Numbered from the stretch's first letter, positions 14,816 through 23,731 are shown. The stretch: 32,678 bases of DNA from Sphingobacterium sp. (GCA_031277685.1 JAITLV010000058.1:1-32678); one strand, 5' to 3'. A program made the numbers and translations. Notes: generated by a model from the letters alone, not told the origin.

Positions 14816-17518
14816 TTAAAATTTCATCATCAGATTAAATCCAAAAGTTCGCATCAAAGGCGAGTTGAAGTAATCCAGGCCAACCGCATTGTTCTGCCCC
14901 AGCAGGGAAGATCCCGGAAAATTACCAGTATACTTACTCCAGTAGACTAGGTTTTCTACATAAAAAGCGAGATCAATTTTTTGCAGATAGCGCCAGGAAA
15001 GGTCAAAACTACGTGAAATATTCACTCTGGATAAACGCAGGTAGCTGGCATCTTCGATGACATCTTCGGCCACTCCACCTAAACCATAACGCCTCCACCT
15101 GTTATTTTCGGTCCCTATTCTCGGATCATAATAGTCCACTGTTTTATTGTTTTTATTACCCTGTGGATCTATCCCAGCGAACAGTTGATCTTTCAATAGC
15201 CTTGCTGTTGTTGTCTCCATGGAACGGCCCATATAGTTCAGCATCTGCCTTGTACCGTTCCAGATTTTACCACCTTTACTCCATTCGAGATCAATATCCA
15301 GACGGACCTTTCGATACCGCAACATATTGCCAAAGATGAGCGTAAAATCAGGGTTGGGATTCCCCAATATCTTTTGCTGTTTAGCAATAATAGGATAACC
15401 CAAATCGTCAATCTGAAGTTGGCCGTCCGTCGTGCGTTCATAGGCCGTCCCCATAATTACCCCAATAGGCTGACCAGCAACATAGTTTTTACTGATCTCC
15501 TGCATGCCAGCAATTTGAATACGCTCCGCCGCCGTATGAATTTTATCCACCTTATTGCGGAATAGGTGAAAATCCAACCGAGGCATCCATACAATTTGCC
15601 TATCACTAAGTCCAAAAGCAGAAGACAATGAAATGCGAACTCCCCGCTGCTGATAATCCACCCCATTTTCCAGTCGGTACTGATTATGCTCCCAAACTGG
15701 TACATAACCATTTTTCACATAAAATTGATAATAACTACCCTCCAGAATCCAATGATTTAATTTGAATTCAGACCCGATCTCATAATTAATTTTCCGCTGT
15801 AGTTTATCTATGGGATCGCGCAATAGCAATTCGTCCATAGGTAGAAAAGATTGAAAATCACGAATAGAATACCGCATCAGGCTAAACTGTATATCATTAT
15901 TGATCTGATTCGGTTCGAGGTGTGAAAGATCAAATTTGGTCCATACACTGCCGCGGATATTCTTCGCGTCAAACAGGTTGAAATTAAAATTTCGCTGTAC
16001 CTGCCCGACAAGGTTGAATGCCGTTTTATTTCTACTCTTGTTGCTGCTCAGTATACTCGGCAATACGTCAAAACTCCAATTGGGATTATATCCATCCATT
16101 TCCTTTCGTACTAATCCGGCCTGGAACTCCAAAGATTGATGCGACAATGCAACAGGAGCAAAATTCTCCTGTGCGCGAGTCAAAGACATCTGTTGGTTTT
16201 TATACCAAAAGTTCCCCTGTAAATACAACACTTTCTCTTTATGCAAATAGTACTTTATCTGCAAATTCGTATCAAATAACTTCGTTTTTAAGTTACGATT
16301 TATCAACATATCCTGATTCGCCATGCCCACATTTCCAAAGTTTAATTGATCTTGTTGATATTGATAATTGAGATTTGCCACAAGAAAAAACTGCGGATGA
16401 GTCCAATCATATTTGAGCGCGCCGATATATTTTGTGTTCGTCTGATTATCACGATTGCTATTCAACAAAAACCAGGGGTTGGTATATAAACCCGTTATGG
16501 GGGAAGTAGGTTGCGATTTTGCATCCAGATTAACTGGTGAGAGATAGGCCCCCAAGAGCACATTTGCGTAGTTATTACCAATCATCGGCATATCCTCGTC
16601 CGTGTGACTGAATTTATTTATCAGCTGCAAATGGTGCGTGGTTCCAAGATGCCGGGCATAATTCAACTGTGTGCTCCAGGACTTCCCCTGGTTTGGATCA
16701 AATACCCCTTGTTTTTTCTTATATTCGATTTCGCCGTAGAATTTACCTAAATCGTCCTTGCTATACGTCATGTCAAGTGCAGTAGAGGCTTGATAGCCGC
16801 TGCGATAGATGTTCTTATGGTCATAGATCTTCTCCAGCCCTACTTGTCCGACCGAAGGCCCCCAACTGTAGGGAACATCATCCGAGGCAATCAATTGTCC
16901 GCCAACAGCGTGCCCCTGTACATAATCCTTTTGTAATTTTACACGGTCATTCGCTTTACTGAACGATCCGCCAAATGTCAGATTGATATCCATTAGGCCA
17001 TATTTGGGTTTTGAGTTCTGATGGATATAAACACGACTCTGCTTTTCTACCATACTGTAGTAAGCCCCGCCATAATTCCGCAAGACAAGGGGCCTAACAG
17101 CATCCGCCCTGAACGAAGTATCTGTCACGCTGTACATATCTGTAGCGTTATACTGCTCCCTAGCGACCACAAGTTCAACCAGATAACCCCCAGATTTCTC
17201 AAAGGGATCTGAACGAAACTCATAGAGTTGGTATGTCGTTGGCAATTGACCCGGATATTTCCAGATCTGTATCCGATCCCGGTCATGGAGGTCAATTCCG
17301 AAGACACCATTGTCATCAGAGCGTATCGCATTGCGACGATATAATCCGGTACTCAACTCCCGATAATTGGAGACGATATAATCAGCCACGCTAACCACAA
17401 CAGCATCTTTCAGGGGCCTTCCGGTAGCATCCGTAATCTTACCTTCGTAGCGGTGCACCTGACCAAAAAGTGTTTGAGTAGCACAAATAAATAAAAACAA
17501 AGAGGTATACTTTATCAT
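14816..17518 (-). CDS. SusC/RagA-like outer-membrane beta-barrel without a visible plug domain
   Basis: A 900-residue outer-membrane protein from the ATG at 17518. An ATG 57 bp upstream is in frame, but 17518 starts a clean signal peptide (MIKYTSLFLFICATQTLFGQ). A CarboxypepD_reg-like domain follows (YEGKITDATGRPLKDAVVVS). The rest is strand-rich, and its C-terminal third is typical of SusC-type receptors: NPNPDFTLIFGNMLRYRK, WSKGGKIWNGTRQMLNYMGR, DASYLRLSRVNISRSFDLS and a final aromatic residue (MMKF) for Bam insertion. Between the N-terminal domain and the barrel I cannot find the plug landmarks (VVGYG, a VIRG motif, VVDGVP, ANGVI). The downstream gene encodes exactly such a plug inside a macroglobulin, so the two products may form one outer-membrane complex. 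No SusD-like partner is adjacent. Confidence 0.82.
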   Translation of the reverse strand: MIKYTSLFLFICATQTLFGQVHRYEGKITDATGRPLKDAVVVSVADYIVSNYRELSTGLYRRNAIRSDDNGVFGIDLHDRDRIQIWKYPGQLPTTYQLYEFRSDPFEKSGGYLVELVVAREQYNATDMYSVTDTSFRADAVRPLVLRNYGGAYYSMVEKQSRVYIHQNSKPKYGLMDINLTFGGSFSKANDRVKLQKDYVQGHAVGGQLIASDDVPYSWGPSVGQVGLEKIYDHKNIYRSGYQASTALDMTYSKDDLGKFYGEIEYKKKQGVFDPNQGKSWSTQLNYARHLGTTHHLQLINKFSHTDEDMPMIGNNYANVLLGAYLSPVNLDAKSQPTSPITGLYTNPWFLLNSNRDNQTNTKYIGALKYDWTHPQFFLVANLNYQYQQDQLNFGNVGMANQDMLINRNLKTKLFDTNLQIKYYLHKEKVLYLQGNFWYKNQQMSLTRAQENFAPVALSHQSLEFQAGLVRKEMDGYNPNWSFDVLPSILSSNKSRNKTAFNLVGQVQRNFNFNLFDAKNIRGSVWTKFDLSHLEPNQINNDIQFSLMRYSIRDFQSFLPMDELLLRDPIDKLQRKINYEIGSEFKLNHWILEGSYYQFYVKNGYVPVWEHNQYRLENGVDYQQRGVRISLSSAFGLSDRQIVWMPRLDFHLFRNKVDKIHTAAERIQIAGMQEISKNYVAGQPIGVIMGTAYERTTDGQLQIDDLGYPIIAKQQKILGNPNPDFTLIFGNMLRYRKVRLDIDLEWSKGGKIWNGTRQMLNYMGRSMETTTARLLKDQLFAGIDPQGNKNNKTVDYYDPRIGTENNRWRRYGLGGVAEDVIEDASYLRLSRVNISRSFDLSWRYLQKIDLAFYVENLVYWSKYTGNFPGSSLLGQNNAVGLDYFNSPLMRTFGFNLMMKF

Positions 17519-17648
17519 CTTTTCAAGTAATAATCTGAACAGGGATGCAAACAGCAATGGAATTCCATAACGCATATTATTTTTTTCAAAGATTTTTTAC
17601 AAAACCCGCTTAAATAACTTTATGGATAAAAATAAAATTAAAAAACAA

Positions 17649-17656
17649 CAAATTTA
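17649..17656 (-). promoter_or_regulatory. possible -7 box for the barrel/macroglobulin operon
   Basis: The minus strand reads TAAATTTG, an exact TAnnTTTG match, 131 bp before the chosen start. No convincing -33 TTTG at normal spacing. It lies in the AT-rich divergent region shared with the FAD-oxidase gene. Confidence 0.3.
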
Positions 17657-17716
17657 TATTATTTTGGTACTGTGCTAGCCTTGCAATAGATAGCATAATT
17701 AAAAAGAACGGAGCCC

Positions 17717-19198
17717 ATGCGTATAAGCAAAAAAAATAAACGTTATTCAATCCTAATCTTGCTTATTATTCTAGTGGTTATTGCATTTCCTATTATTCAT
17801 CTTCTTAAAACTAAATGGGGAGAAATAGATCGTCACAGCGTTCTTCCGGCTCGGCATGTGGATGATGCAAGCATGCTGAACCTGACCAAAGTAGACAGCA
17901 TTATTGCTATTCCAGCCGATAGACAGGCAATTGAAAATCAGCTGACGCAAATTCTACGGTATGCAGATGCCAAGGGGTTAAAAGTTGCTTTGGCCGGGGC
18001 ACGGCACAGCATGGGTGGACATACCATGTACCCTGGGGGTATTGTACTCAATATGCTCCCCTACAATCACATGCAGCTTGACACGATTGATAATATACTG
18101 AGCATCGGTTCGGGGGCGCTTTGGACAGATGCAATTCAATATTTGGATCGTTTTGACAGATCAATCGCCGTGATGCAAGCCTTTAGCTCATTTTCTATTG
18201 GCGGGTCACTCAGTGTCAATGGGCATGGATGGCAAAAGAATTCGCCCCCCTTGGTCTCCAGCGTGGTATCCTTTACGTTAATGAACGCCCAAGGTCGGGT
18301 ACTCCATTGCAGCCGTGAAAAGAATACTGAACTATTTCATCATGTTCTCGGTGGGTATGGTCTCTTTGGCATTATCCTCGATGTAAAACTCAACGTTGTC
18401 GATAACCGGGCCTTAAAATATCATTACATCAACTTAGCGCCCGAACACTACACGGCATATTATAAAAAATATATTCTCGACAATCCAAAGGTAGATCTGG
18501 TTTTTGGCCGGCTCCGTGTATCAAACAAAAATTTTATGGAAGAAGCAACACTCAACTATTTTGAACAAGTTTCAGAACCGCCGGTGCAACTATCCCTACA
18601 GAAAAAGAATATTGAGGAAACCAAAAGACTTATATTTCGCGGTAGTGTGAATAGCGAGTATGGGAAACGGCTTCGCTGGGATCTAGAAACATCGTCTGCT
18701 ATCCCTGCACGGCTTCTCACTTTCACCCGAAATGAGATCATGGATAGTCAGGTATCCTTGATTGAAAACAAGGATACCACATCGACGGATTTGCTCCACG
18801 AATATTTTATTCCTGAACGCAATTTCATGAATTTCATTCAGGATATAAAGCCTCTTTTAATAAAATCAAAGTTGGATTTGCTGAATATCACCATTCGGGC
18901 TGTCAACCGCGACCACGACGCATACTTAAATTATGCCCGGGAAGATGTATTCGGTTTTGTACTTCTGTTCAATCAGAAGAAAACAGCACAGCAAGAAACA
19001 GATATGCAGAACCTCACGAACCTTTTGGTTGATGCAGCCCTAAAAAATGAAGGCACCTACTATCTCCCCTATCGCCTACATATCGCGAAAGAAAAGATGA
19101 GAAAAGTCTATCCACAAGCAGACAGTTTTTTCAGGACAAAATTAAAATATGACCCATCAGAACTCTTTAATAATAAGTTTTATATGCACTATAAATAA
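17717..19198 (+). CDS. membrane-anchored FAD-linked oxidase (FAD_binding_4 type)
   Basis: A 493-residue protein. A single N-terminal transmembrane segment (SILILLIILVVIAFPIIHLL, residues ~11-30) after a basic start suggests an inner-membrane anchor. The FAD-binding domain of the PCMH/vanillyl-alcohol-oxidase type follows: AIPADRQAIENQLTQILRYA, then ALAGARHSMGGHTMYPGG (the pyrophosphate-binding GxxHS loop), LSIGSGALWTDAIQYL, and SIGGSLSVNGHGW. The rest is the substrate cap. It resembles aldonolactone-type or lignan-type oxidases, but the substrate is not evident. It has a GGAG ribosome-binding site just before the ATG, is divergent from the barrel/macroglobulin operon and convergent with the UspA gene. 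Confidence 0.87.
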   Translation: MRISKKNKRYSILILLIILVVIAFPIIHLLKTKWGEIDRHSVLPARHVDDASMLNLTKVDSIIAIPADRQAIENQLTQILRYADAKGLKVALAGARHSMGGHTMYPGGIVLNMLPYNHMQLDTIDNILSIGSGALWTDAIQYLDRFDRSIAVMQAFSSFSIGGSLSVNGHGWQKNSPPLVSSVVSFTLMNAQGRVLHCSREKNTELFHHVLGGYGLFGIILDVKLNVVDNRALKYHYINLAPEHYTAYYKKYILDNPKVDLVFGRLRVSNKNFMEEATLNYFEQVSEPPVQLSLQKKNIEETKRLIFRGSVNSEYGKRLRWDLETSSAIPARLLTFTRNEIMDSQVSLIENKDTTSTDLLHEYFIPERNFMNFIQDIKPLLIKSKLDLLNITIRAVNRDHDAYLNYAREDVFGFVLLFNQKKTAQQETDMQNLTNLLVDAALKNEGTYYLPYRLHIAKEKMRKVYPQADSFFRTKLKYDPSELFNNKFYMHYK

Positions 19199-19215
19199 TT
19201 CTAAATGCCCATTAA

Positions 19216-20034
19216 TTATATTGATATTGTGAGTAGTGGTACATCCAGGCCGGAAGCCATCATCCGTGTTTTACTTCGATGGGTCAGTGAGCTCCAGAAA
19301 CCATATTTGTAGGGGACCATCACCAATAGATCCGTATCGCTTTCTTTAACTTCATCGCGAATTGCCTTGACCACCTCGTTGGAGGTTACATTTTTATAAT
19401 AATAACTGACAATACCCATGACATCACCGATTGCTTCCCGGGTTTCCGTTCCTTTTTCTTCGTTTAACTGTTCAACAGTTTTACGGATATTAAGTACCTC
19501 AATGGTAGCGTTAAAGCCAGCGGCGAAATCTTTCAGTTTTTCAAGGATCTCTTTTTGTACGCCGCGAACAATATCGCAGGCGAAGAGGATATGTTGTAAA
19601 CCAGCAAATTTTGCACCCAATGGAACGGAGAGGATCGGAATCTTCAGTCTGCTGATGGCAGCAGTTGTAGTATTGCCCAGCATATCCTGGTCAAAGGAGC
19701 GTTTGGCCATCCCCATGACCAATAGGTCGGCGCCCGTTTCCTGAATACATTTTGTAATCTGATCGTAAAACAATCCCGCAGCTAGATACGGAACTGTTGG
19801 CACACCACTATGCTTTGTAATCGCTTCCGCTTTATGTGCTAAAATCTTATTTTGGTGTTCAAAAATTTTGAACATAGAATCGGGAGAAAGACGTGCATTC
19901 ATCGCATGGATCGAAGGATTCTGCAGCGAAAACAAGACAATCTCATATGCTTTACCAGCAAAAACTTCTAATATAAACTTCAGGGCATGTTCAGCCTCTT
20001 CAGCATAATCTGTAGCAACAATAATCCGTTTCAT
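19216..20034 (-). CDS. universal stress protein with two UspA domains
   Basis: A 272-residue cytoplasmic protein with tandem UspA domains. The first opens with MKRIIVATDYAEEAEHALKF and ends with LLVMGMAKRSFDQDMLGNTT plus the strand KIPILSVPL. The second runs from HILFACDIV to LLVMVPYKYGFWSSLTHRSK and DVPLLTISI. The G-2x-G-9x-G ATP-binding pattern is incomplete in both halves, so ATP binding is uncertain. Tandem UspA proteins of this length are common in Bacteroidota and are linked to stress or energy limitation. It stands alone, 17 bp from the convergent FAD-oxidase gene. Confidence 0.9.
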   Translation of the reverse strand: MKRIIVATDYAEEAEHALKFILEVFAGKAYEIVLFSLQNPSIHAMNARLSPDSMFKIFEHQNKILAHKAEAITKHSGVPTVPYLAAGLFYDQITKCIQETGADLLVMGMAKRSFDQDMLGNTTTAAISRLKIPILSVPLGAKFAGLQHILFACDIVRGVQKEILEKLKDFAAGFNATIEVLNIRKTVEQLNEEKGTETREAIGDVMGIVSYYYKNVTSNEVVKAIRDEVKESDTDLLVMVPYKYGFWSSLTHRSKTRMMASGLDVPLLTISI

Positions 20035-20151
20035 ATGATCTATTTTATTCGATTAAATAATCCCTTTTTGTTATGATCAAGTTAACGAAAAATAATAAAT
20101 CTATCAACCGGACAATTGTCTCAACATCGTCAATTTTCTCCCGATTTACGG

Positions 20152-21039
20152 TTATTTTGAGTAGCTAGCCTTTACAAAAGGAGCTTTTTTTAAATAATCA
20201 ATACTTTGTTCAAGGCCTGTGTAAATATCGTTACGTGTTTCCTCCAATTCAACAAATAAATATTGCAGTCCAGCAGTTTTTGCATTATTAAAGATAGCGT
20301 CGAAACCAACCATTCCGCTTTGACCGATTTCGCGATGATCTTTGATATGCAAAGCCTTAAATCTTCCACTATATTTATTAAAATAATCCACAGGGCTGAC
20401 CTGTCCCATAACGGCCCAGTATACATCCATTTCAAAGAATACATTTTCAGGATTCGTATGTTCCAGCATATAATCGTACATCACTTTATCTTCAACTTTT
20501 TTAAACTCATGTGAGTGATTATGATACCCATATACAATTCCCTGTTGGCGACATTTAGCTCCTACTGCATCCAAATAACGACATTGTGTTTCTAGATCTT
20601 TGAGTGTCTTAGGCACATCCATCCAAGGTGTAACGATATACTTCATGCCAGCAGCTTTGTGTGTCGCAATACATTCATCCCACCATTTTAAAGATTCTGT
20701 AAAATCTCCAGAGGCAAGTTCCTCGGTCGACAATGTTTTTGTTGCATGGGAAGACAAGACCTTCATCCCTGTTTTTTCCACTTTAGCTTTAAACTCCTGT
20801 GGACTTAAGTTATACAATTTACCATCTTTATAACCAGCGGCTTCAACACCTGTATACCCCAGAGAAGCGATCTTTTGTAGAATTTGATCGAAATTTGGGT
20901 TTTTACTGATTTCTTCGCGTACAGAGTACAACTGTAGACCAATTTCTTTTTTTGCGGCTTTTTGTTGCGCAAAAGTCGGATTGATAGCCAATAGCATACA
21001 GCCGGCCAAGAATGATCCGATAAGTGTCCTTCTTTTCAT
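20152..21039 (-). CDS. exported sugar phosphate isomerase/epimerase-like protein
   Basis: A 295-residue TIM-barrel protein of the xylose-isomerase-like superfamily with an N-terminal export signal (MKRRTLIGSFLAGCMLLAINPTFAQ; twin arginines near the start suggest Tat). Barrel motifs: EIGLQLYSVREEI, GYTGVEAAGYKDGKL, YGYHNHSHEF (metal-ligand histidine and glutamate), FFEMDVYWAVMG, and FKALHIKDH. Periplasmic members are widespread in Bacteroidota, often near GMC or Gfo/Idh/MocA dehydrogenases, and some belong to keto-sugar pathways. Here it is a single gene ~14 kb from the dehydrogenase cluster. Function beyond the fold is unknown. Confidence 0.88.
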   Translation of the reverse strand: MKRRTLIGSFLAGCMLLAINPTFAQQKAAKKEIGLQLYSVREEISKNPNFDQILQKIASLGYTGVEAAGYKDGKLYNLSPQEFKAKVEKTGMKVLSSHATKTLSTEELASGDFTESLKWWDECIATHKAAGMKYIVTPWMDVPKTLKDLETQCRYLDAVGAKCRQQGIVYGYHNHSHEFKKVEDKVMYDYMLEHTNPENVFFEMDVYWAVMGQVSPVDYFNKYSGRFKALHIKDHREIGQSGMVGFDAIFNNAKTAGLQYLFVELEETRNDIYTGLEQSIDYLKKAPFVKASYSK

Positions 21040-21299
21040 ATGTTTTTATTTATTCATATAGACCTATCCGACACGAAAGCTATGGTAAACATTAGTTTAC
21101 GCGCTGTTTAGGTTTATTCGTGTTAAGTGCAGCTGCAATGTATGCAAATACTCTAGAAAACACAACGCTTTTGGACTTTATTTATTCACGAAACAGTATT
21201 TGTAAGTGTTAGAGCAGTCTTATTTGTAATGAAAAATCGAACATGTTAAACGATTTTACGACCAAGTTTGTTCTATAGATAGGACAACATTTAAAAAAC

Positions 21300-21482
21300 A
21301 TGGAAAATCAATTCAATACCCCAGAGCATAGCCACGAGAGGCAGGAGGAAAAACTACCTGATGTAGCCGTTAAAGAAAAAGACGATGCACCTGCTGGTCG
21401 CAATATCAAACGGACACTCATTATTGCCGTTTGTGTACTGATTGTATTCTATTTGATTTATTATTTTATGAGTGGGCATTAG
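21300..21482 (+). CDS. small single-pass membrane protein
   Basis: A 60-residue protein. The first ~35 residues are polar and charged (HSHERQEEKLPDVAVKEKDD) and the C-terminus is one transmembrane helix (TLIIAVCVLIVFYLIYYFM), flanked on the inside by KR. That is the layout of a tail-anchored peptide. The composition does not look random and the start lies after an A-rich leader, so I consider it real, but I recognise no family and no operon partner. Confidence 0.6.
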   Translation: MENQFNTPEHSHERQEEKLPDVAVKEKDDAPAGRNIKRTLIIAVCVLIVFYLIYYFMSGH

Positions 21483-21560
21483 TTGTACCACAAGCCCTTA
21501 CGTTAAGGAATTAACCTTTATAACATAAATATTTCAGTTTTAGCTTTGCTACTAACCGCA

Positions 21561-21812
21561 GCTCCGGCGGAACTTGACGGATTCTGGGATGCCGAAGCTG
21601 GGCAAGCAGACTTTGTGGCCATTCATTCAAACAAGCAAGTTATATTTGAATTTATTTCAACTTACCTCAGCCTCGGAAGAACCTAGGCAGGCTCTTATGG
21701 GAACCAGGGTGAGGTAAGTCAGCGTCGCAATAGCCTACGACTCCTCCTGTTAGTAAACTTACCTCAGCCCCGATGAACTTGACGGATTCTGGGGAGCCGG
21801 AGCTGGGCAAGT
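21561..21812. repeat. cluster of palindromic repeats (REP-like), mosaic of two units
   Basis: Unit A occurs at 21570-21606 and 21775-21811: 37 bp beginning GAACTTGACGGATTCTGGG and ending AGCTGGGCAAG, 34/37 identical. Each copy with its left flank folds into a hairpin (CAGCTCCGGC/GCCGAAGCTG for the first; CAGCCCCG/CGGAGCTG, extending to AACTT.../...AAGTT, for the second). Unit B is ACTTACCTCAGCC at 21660-21672 and 21757-21769, with an inverted copy TGAGGTAAGT at 21710-21719, so 21661-21718 folds into a long hairpin with an inner AAGAACCT/AGGCTCTT stem. GC content is well above the flanks. No open frame of note is present. It looks like an intergenic dispersed repeat. Confidence 0.75.
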
Positions 21813-21849
21813 TATTTCTTTTGAATTGTTTTTCACCGATATGCTCCAA

Positions 21850-22128
21850 ATTACCCTTAGAGCATAGATATAGGGTTGATTAGCAATTTTTTACACCTAT
21901 TGACAAAAATAAAACACACTATTAATCTAATACTATTAAAAATATAAATATTTACTATTTAAATAAATAAAAAAATATAAAATTAAACAATATACATATC
22001 AAACAATTTTAAAAGCAAACACTCTCTAAAACCTTTCATAATCTAATATAGGGAAAAAAAATATAATAGCAAATTTTTAAACAAAATTATAAACTATTTT
22101 TTGCGCAAATTATCATTCAATTCGTTGT
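21850..22128 (+). other. extremely AT-rich leader before the XRE regulator
   Basis: About 270 bp composed almost entirely of A and T (long runs such as TTTAAATAAATAAAAAAATA). I see no reading frame, no clean promoter match and no hairpin with GC pairs. It is the upstream region of the XRE-type gene and may be a silencing or bendable region, or a sign of acquired DNA. Confidence 0.5.
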
Positions 22129-22632
22129 ATGACGGATAATAACAAATTTAGGCTGGAATGGATTGGATTACGTTTTCGCGCCCGGCGCAATGAACTTTAT
22201 TATTCCTTGAAAGATGTATCGAACTTGACCGGTATCTCTACAGGAACCTTAAATGGAATAGAAAAGGGTAAAGATCTGACCATGACTAATTTTCTAACGC
22301 TATGCCATAGCCTTGAAATCCAGCCTAAACTTTTCTTTCAAGAAGACATCGTTTTTAACTCTCGTTATTCACTTCCCCCTGATGTACAAGAGCGGATCTC
22401 AATCAATAGAAAGCTGGATCAACTCGTTTACCACTCGGATTTCTTCCATCTCCCCAAACGTGTTTCCGAAGTTTTAAATGAATTAGGGATTGATAAAAGC
22501 CAAAGCAACAAATTCTCCGTACATCTTTCCGCATATTGTGAAGAAGGTGCGCTAGAATATGAACAACAGGGCAACTATAAGGAATACCGAAAGAAAAATC
22601 AGCCTACTTTGAAAGCTCCCGAAAACGGTTAG
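22129..22632 (+). CDS. XRE-type helix-turn-helix transcriptional regulator
   Basis: A 167-residue DNA-binding protein. Residues ~10-68 are a Cro/CI-type HTH: LRFRARRNELYYSLKDVSNLTG, ISTGTLNGIEKGKDLTM (recognition helix region), then FLTLCHSLEIQPKLFF. The C-terminal ~95 residues (DVQERISINRKLDQLVY, FHLPKRVSEVLNELGI, then KFSVHLSAYCEEGALEYEQQ) are of no family I know; they could dimerise or sense a partner. The gene follows the AT-rich leader and its last 29 bp overlap the 3' end of the desaturase gene on the other strand. Its target is unknown; neighbouring genes are the obvious candidates. Confidence 0.82.
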   Translation: MTDNNKFRLEWIGLRFRARRNELYYSLKDVSNLTGISTGTLNGIEKGKDLTMTNFLTLCHSLEIQPKLFFQEDIVFNSRYSLPPDVQERISINRKLDQLVYHSDFFHLPKRVSEVLNELGIDKSQSNKFSVHLSAYCEEGALEYEQQGNYKEYRKKNQPTLKAPENG

Positions 22633-23731
22633 CTCTTTTAAAAGTTCCCAAATCATTAAATCGAACACCATATTTTCGCAGCACCGCTTGCGCTTTCTTT
22701 CGTCCGATATGACGCACATAAAAGGTTTCATTCACAACAAAATGATGAATACTGTGTGTCCAACCAAAAAAGAAACAGAACAGCTGCATCGGATATGTCC
22801 ACCAGATGTTGAGAACCTGTGTCTGTTCAATCACGTTTCCTTCCTCTACATCACCAAAATAATGCATATTGGAGGTTATAAAATGTAAACAGAATTGACG
22901 TAGTAAATTAGGTAAAAGGATCGTATAAATGACTACATTTAGACTTATCAACATGTTATCAACATAGTGTGGAAAACTAAAACCAACTACATAATACCTA
23001 TTTAACCAATCTAGTAACCCATCCGCAAAGAAAAAATACAGTACCACATGTGCAAAAATCGTCACCGGCACTATACTCAGAAACATGATCTTTTTCAGTT
23101 TTGATGATGTCTCCAGTTTAAGATTGCCGTTTTTTACTTCACGATCCATATCGCTAAACATGCGTCGCAAACGAAATAGACCACCGAGCACAACATCAGG
23201 CGTTGTCAGCAACCGTTTGATCGTCCAACGTTCGCCATTGGTCACACTTCGCTCCTCCACATCATGCAAAGTTCCCGAAAATTTATGATGATGATGATGC
23301 AAGGTGCGCCGGATCCAAGGATTAACAGTCAAGGGACGTAAAATCCAGACGGTAAAAAGCATGCCATGATGTACCGCCTTCTGTTTCTTAAAATAAAGCC
23401 AGTGAATAAGATCATGCTCAATCTCATGCAGAACACCCATAAAAAAAGCATTCATAACGATCATCAACCAGGCCGGAACAATTGCTCTGTACCAACCAAT
23501 AGATACCAAAATGATCGCAACAATGGTGATTAAAAAAATAGCCAATCCAATGCTGTTTTGTCTTCTTAATATGGGATAAGCACCTTTGAGCCGCTGATAG
23601 GATAGATTAATCTCTTTTCTGATCTGACTCGACTTTTCTTGATGTGTCAATGTGTGTGATTTTGAAACAAAAGTACAGATTTTTTGGCAGACAGACCTGT
23701 TAACCTTCCTGTTACAAGAAATAATAATCAT
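22604..23731 (-). CDS. membrane fatty acid desaturase
   Basis: A 375-residue di-iron membrane enzyme. The three histidine boxes are present and in order: HEIEH (about 102-106), HHHHH (about 145-149) and HSIHH (about 326-330), plus the extra HFITSNMH near 283-290. Hydrophobic segments lie between box 1 and the N-terminus and between boxes 2 and 3, as in the family. It introduces double bonds into acyl chains, affecting membrane fluidity. The start is uncertain: the ATG at 23731 is the only early ATG, but the first ~27 residues are unconvincing, and a TTG at 23650 (then THQEKSSQIRKEINLSYQ) is an alternative. The 3' end overlaps the XRE gene by 29 bp. Confidence 0.9.
   Translation of the reverse strand: MIIISCNRKVNRSVCQKICTFVSKSHTLTHQEKSSQIRKEINLSYQRLKGAYPILRRQNSIGLAIFLITIVAIILVSIGWYRAIVPAWLMIVMNAFFMGVLHEIEHDLIHWLYFKKQKAVHHGMLFTVWILRPLTVNPWIRRTLHHHHHKFSGTLHDVEERSVTNGERWTIKRLLTTPDVVLGGLFRLRRMFSDMDREVKNGNLKLETSSKLKKIMFLSIVPVTIFAHVVLYFFFADGLLDWLNRYYVVGFSFPHYVDNMLISLNVVIYTILLPNLLRQFCLHFITSNMHYFGDVEEGNVIEQTQVLNIWWTYPMQLFCFFFGWTHSIHHFVVNETFYVRHIGRKKAQAVLRKYGVRFNDLGTFKRANRFRELSK

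Noticed and set aside
14816..17518. Classical SusC/SusD nutrient-uptake locus
   Set aside because: No SusD-like lipoprotein gene is adjacent and the barrel seems to lack a plug; the partner is a macroglobulin.
20111..20120. Perfect palindrome GACAATTGTC between the UspA and isomerase genes
   Set aside because: Ten-base palindromes are expected by chance in AT-rich gaps; there is no second copy or promoter context.
21561..21812. CRISPR array
   Set aside because: Only two near-identical units with no regular spacers, and each unit folds with its own flank; no cas genes nearby.
22129..23731. Toxin-antitoxin pair (XRE regulator plus neighbour)
   Set aside because: The neighbour is a full-length membrane desaturase with all histidine boxes, convergent rather than co-directional.
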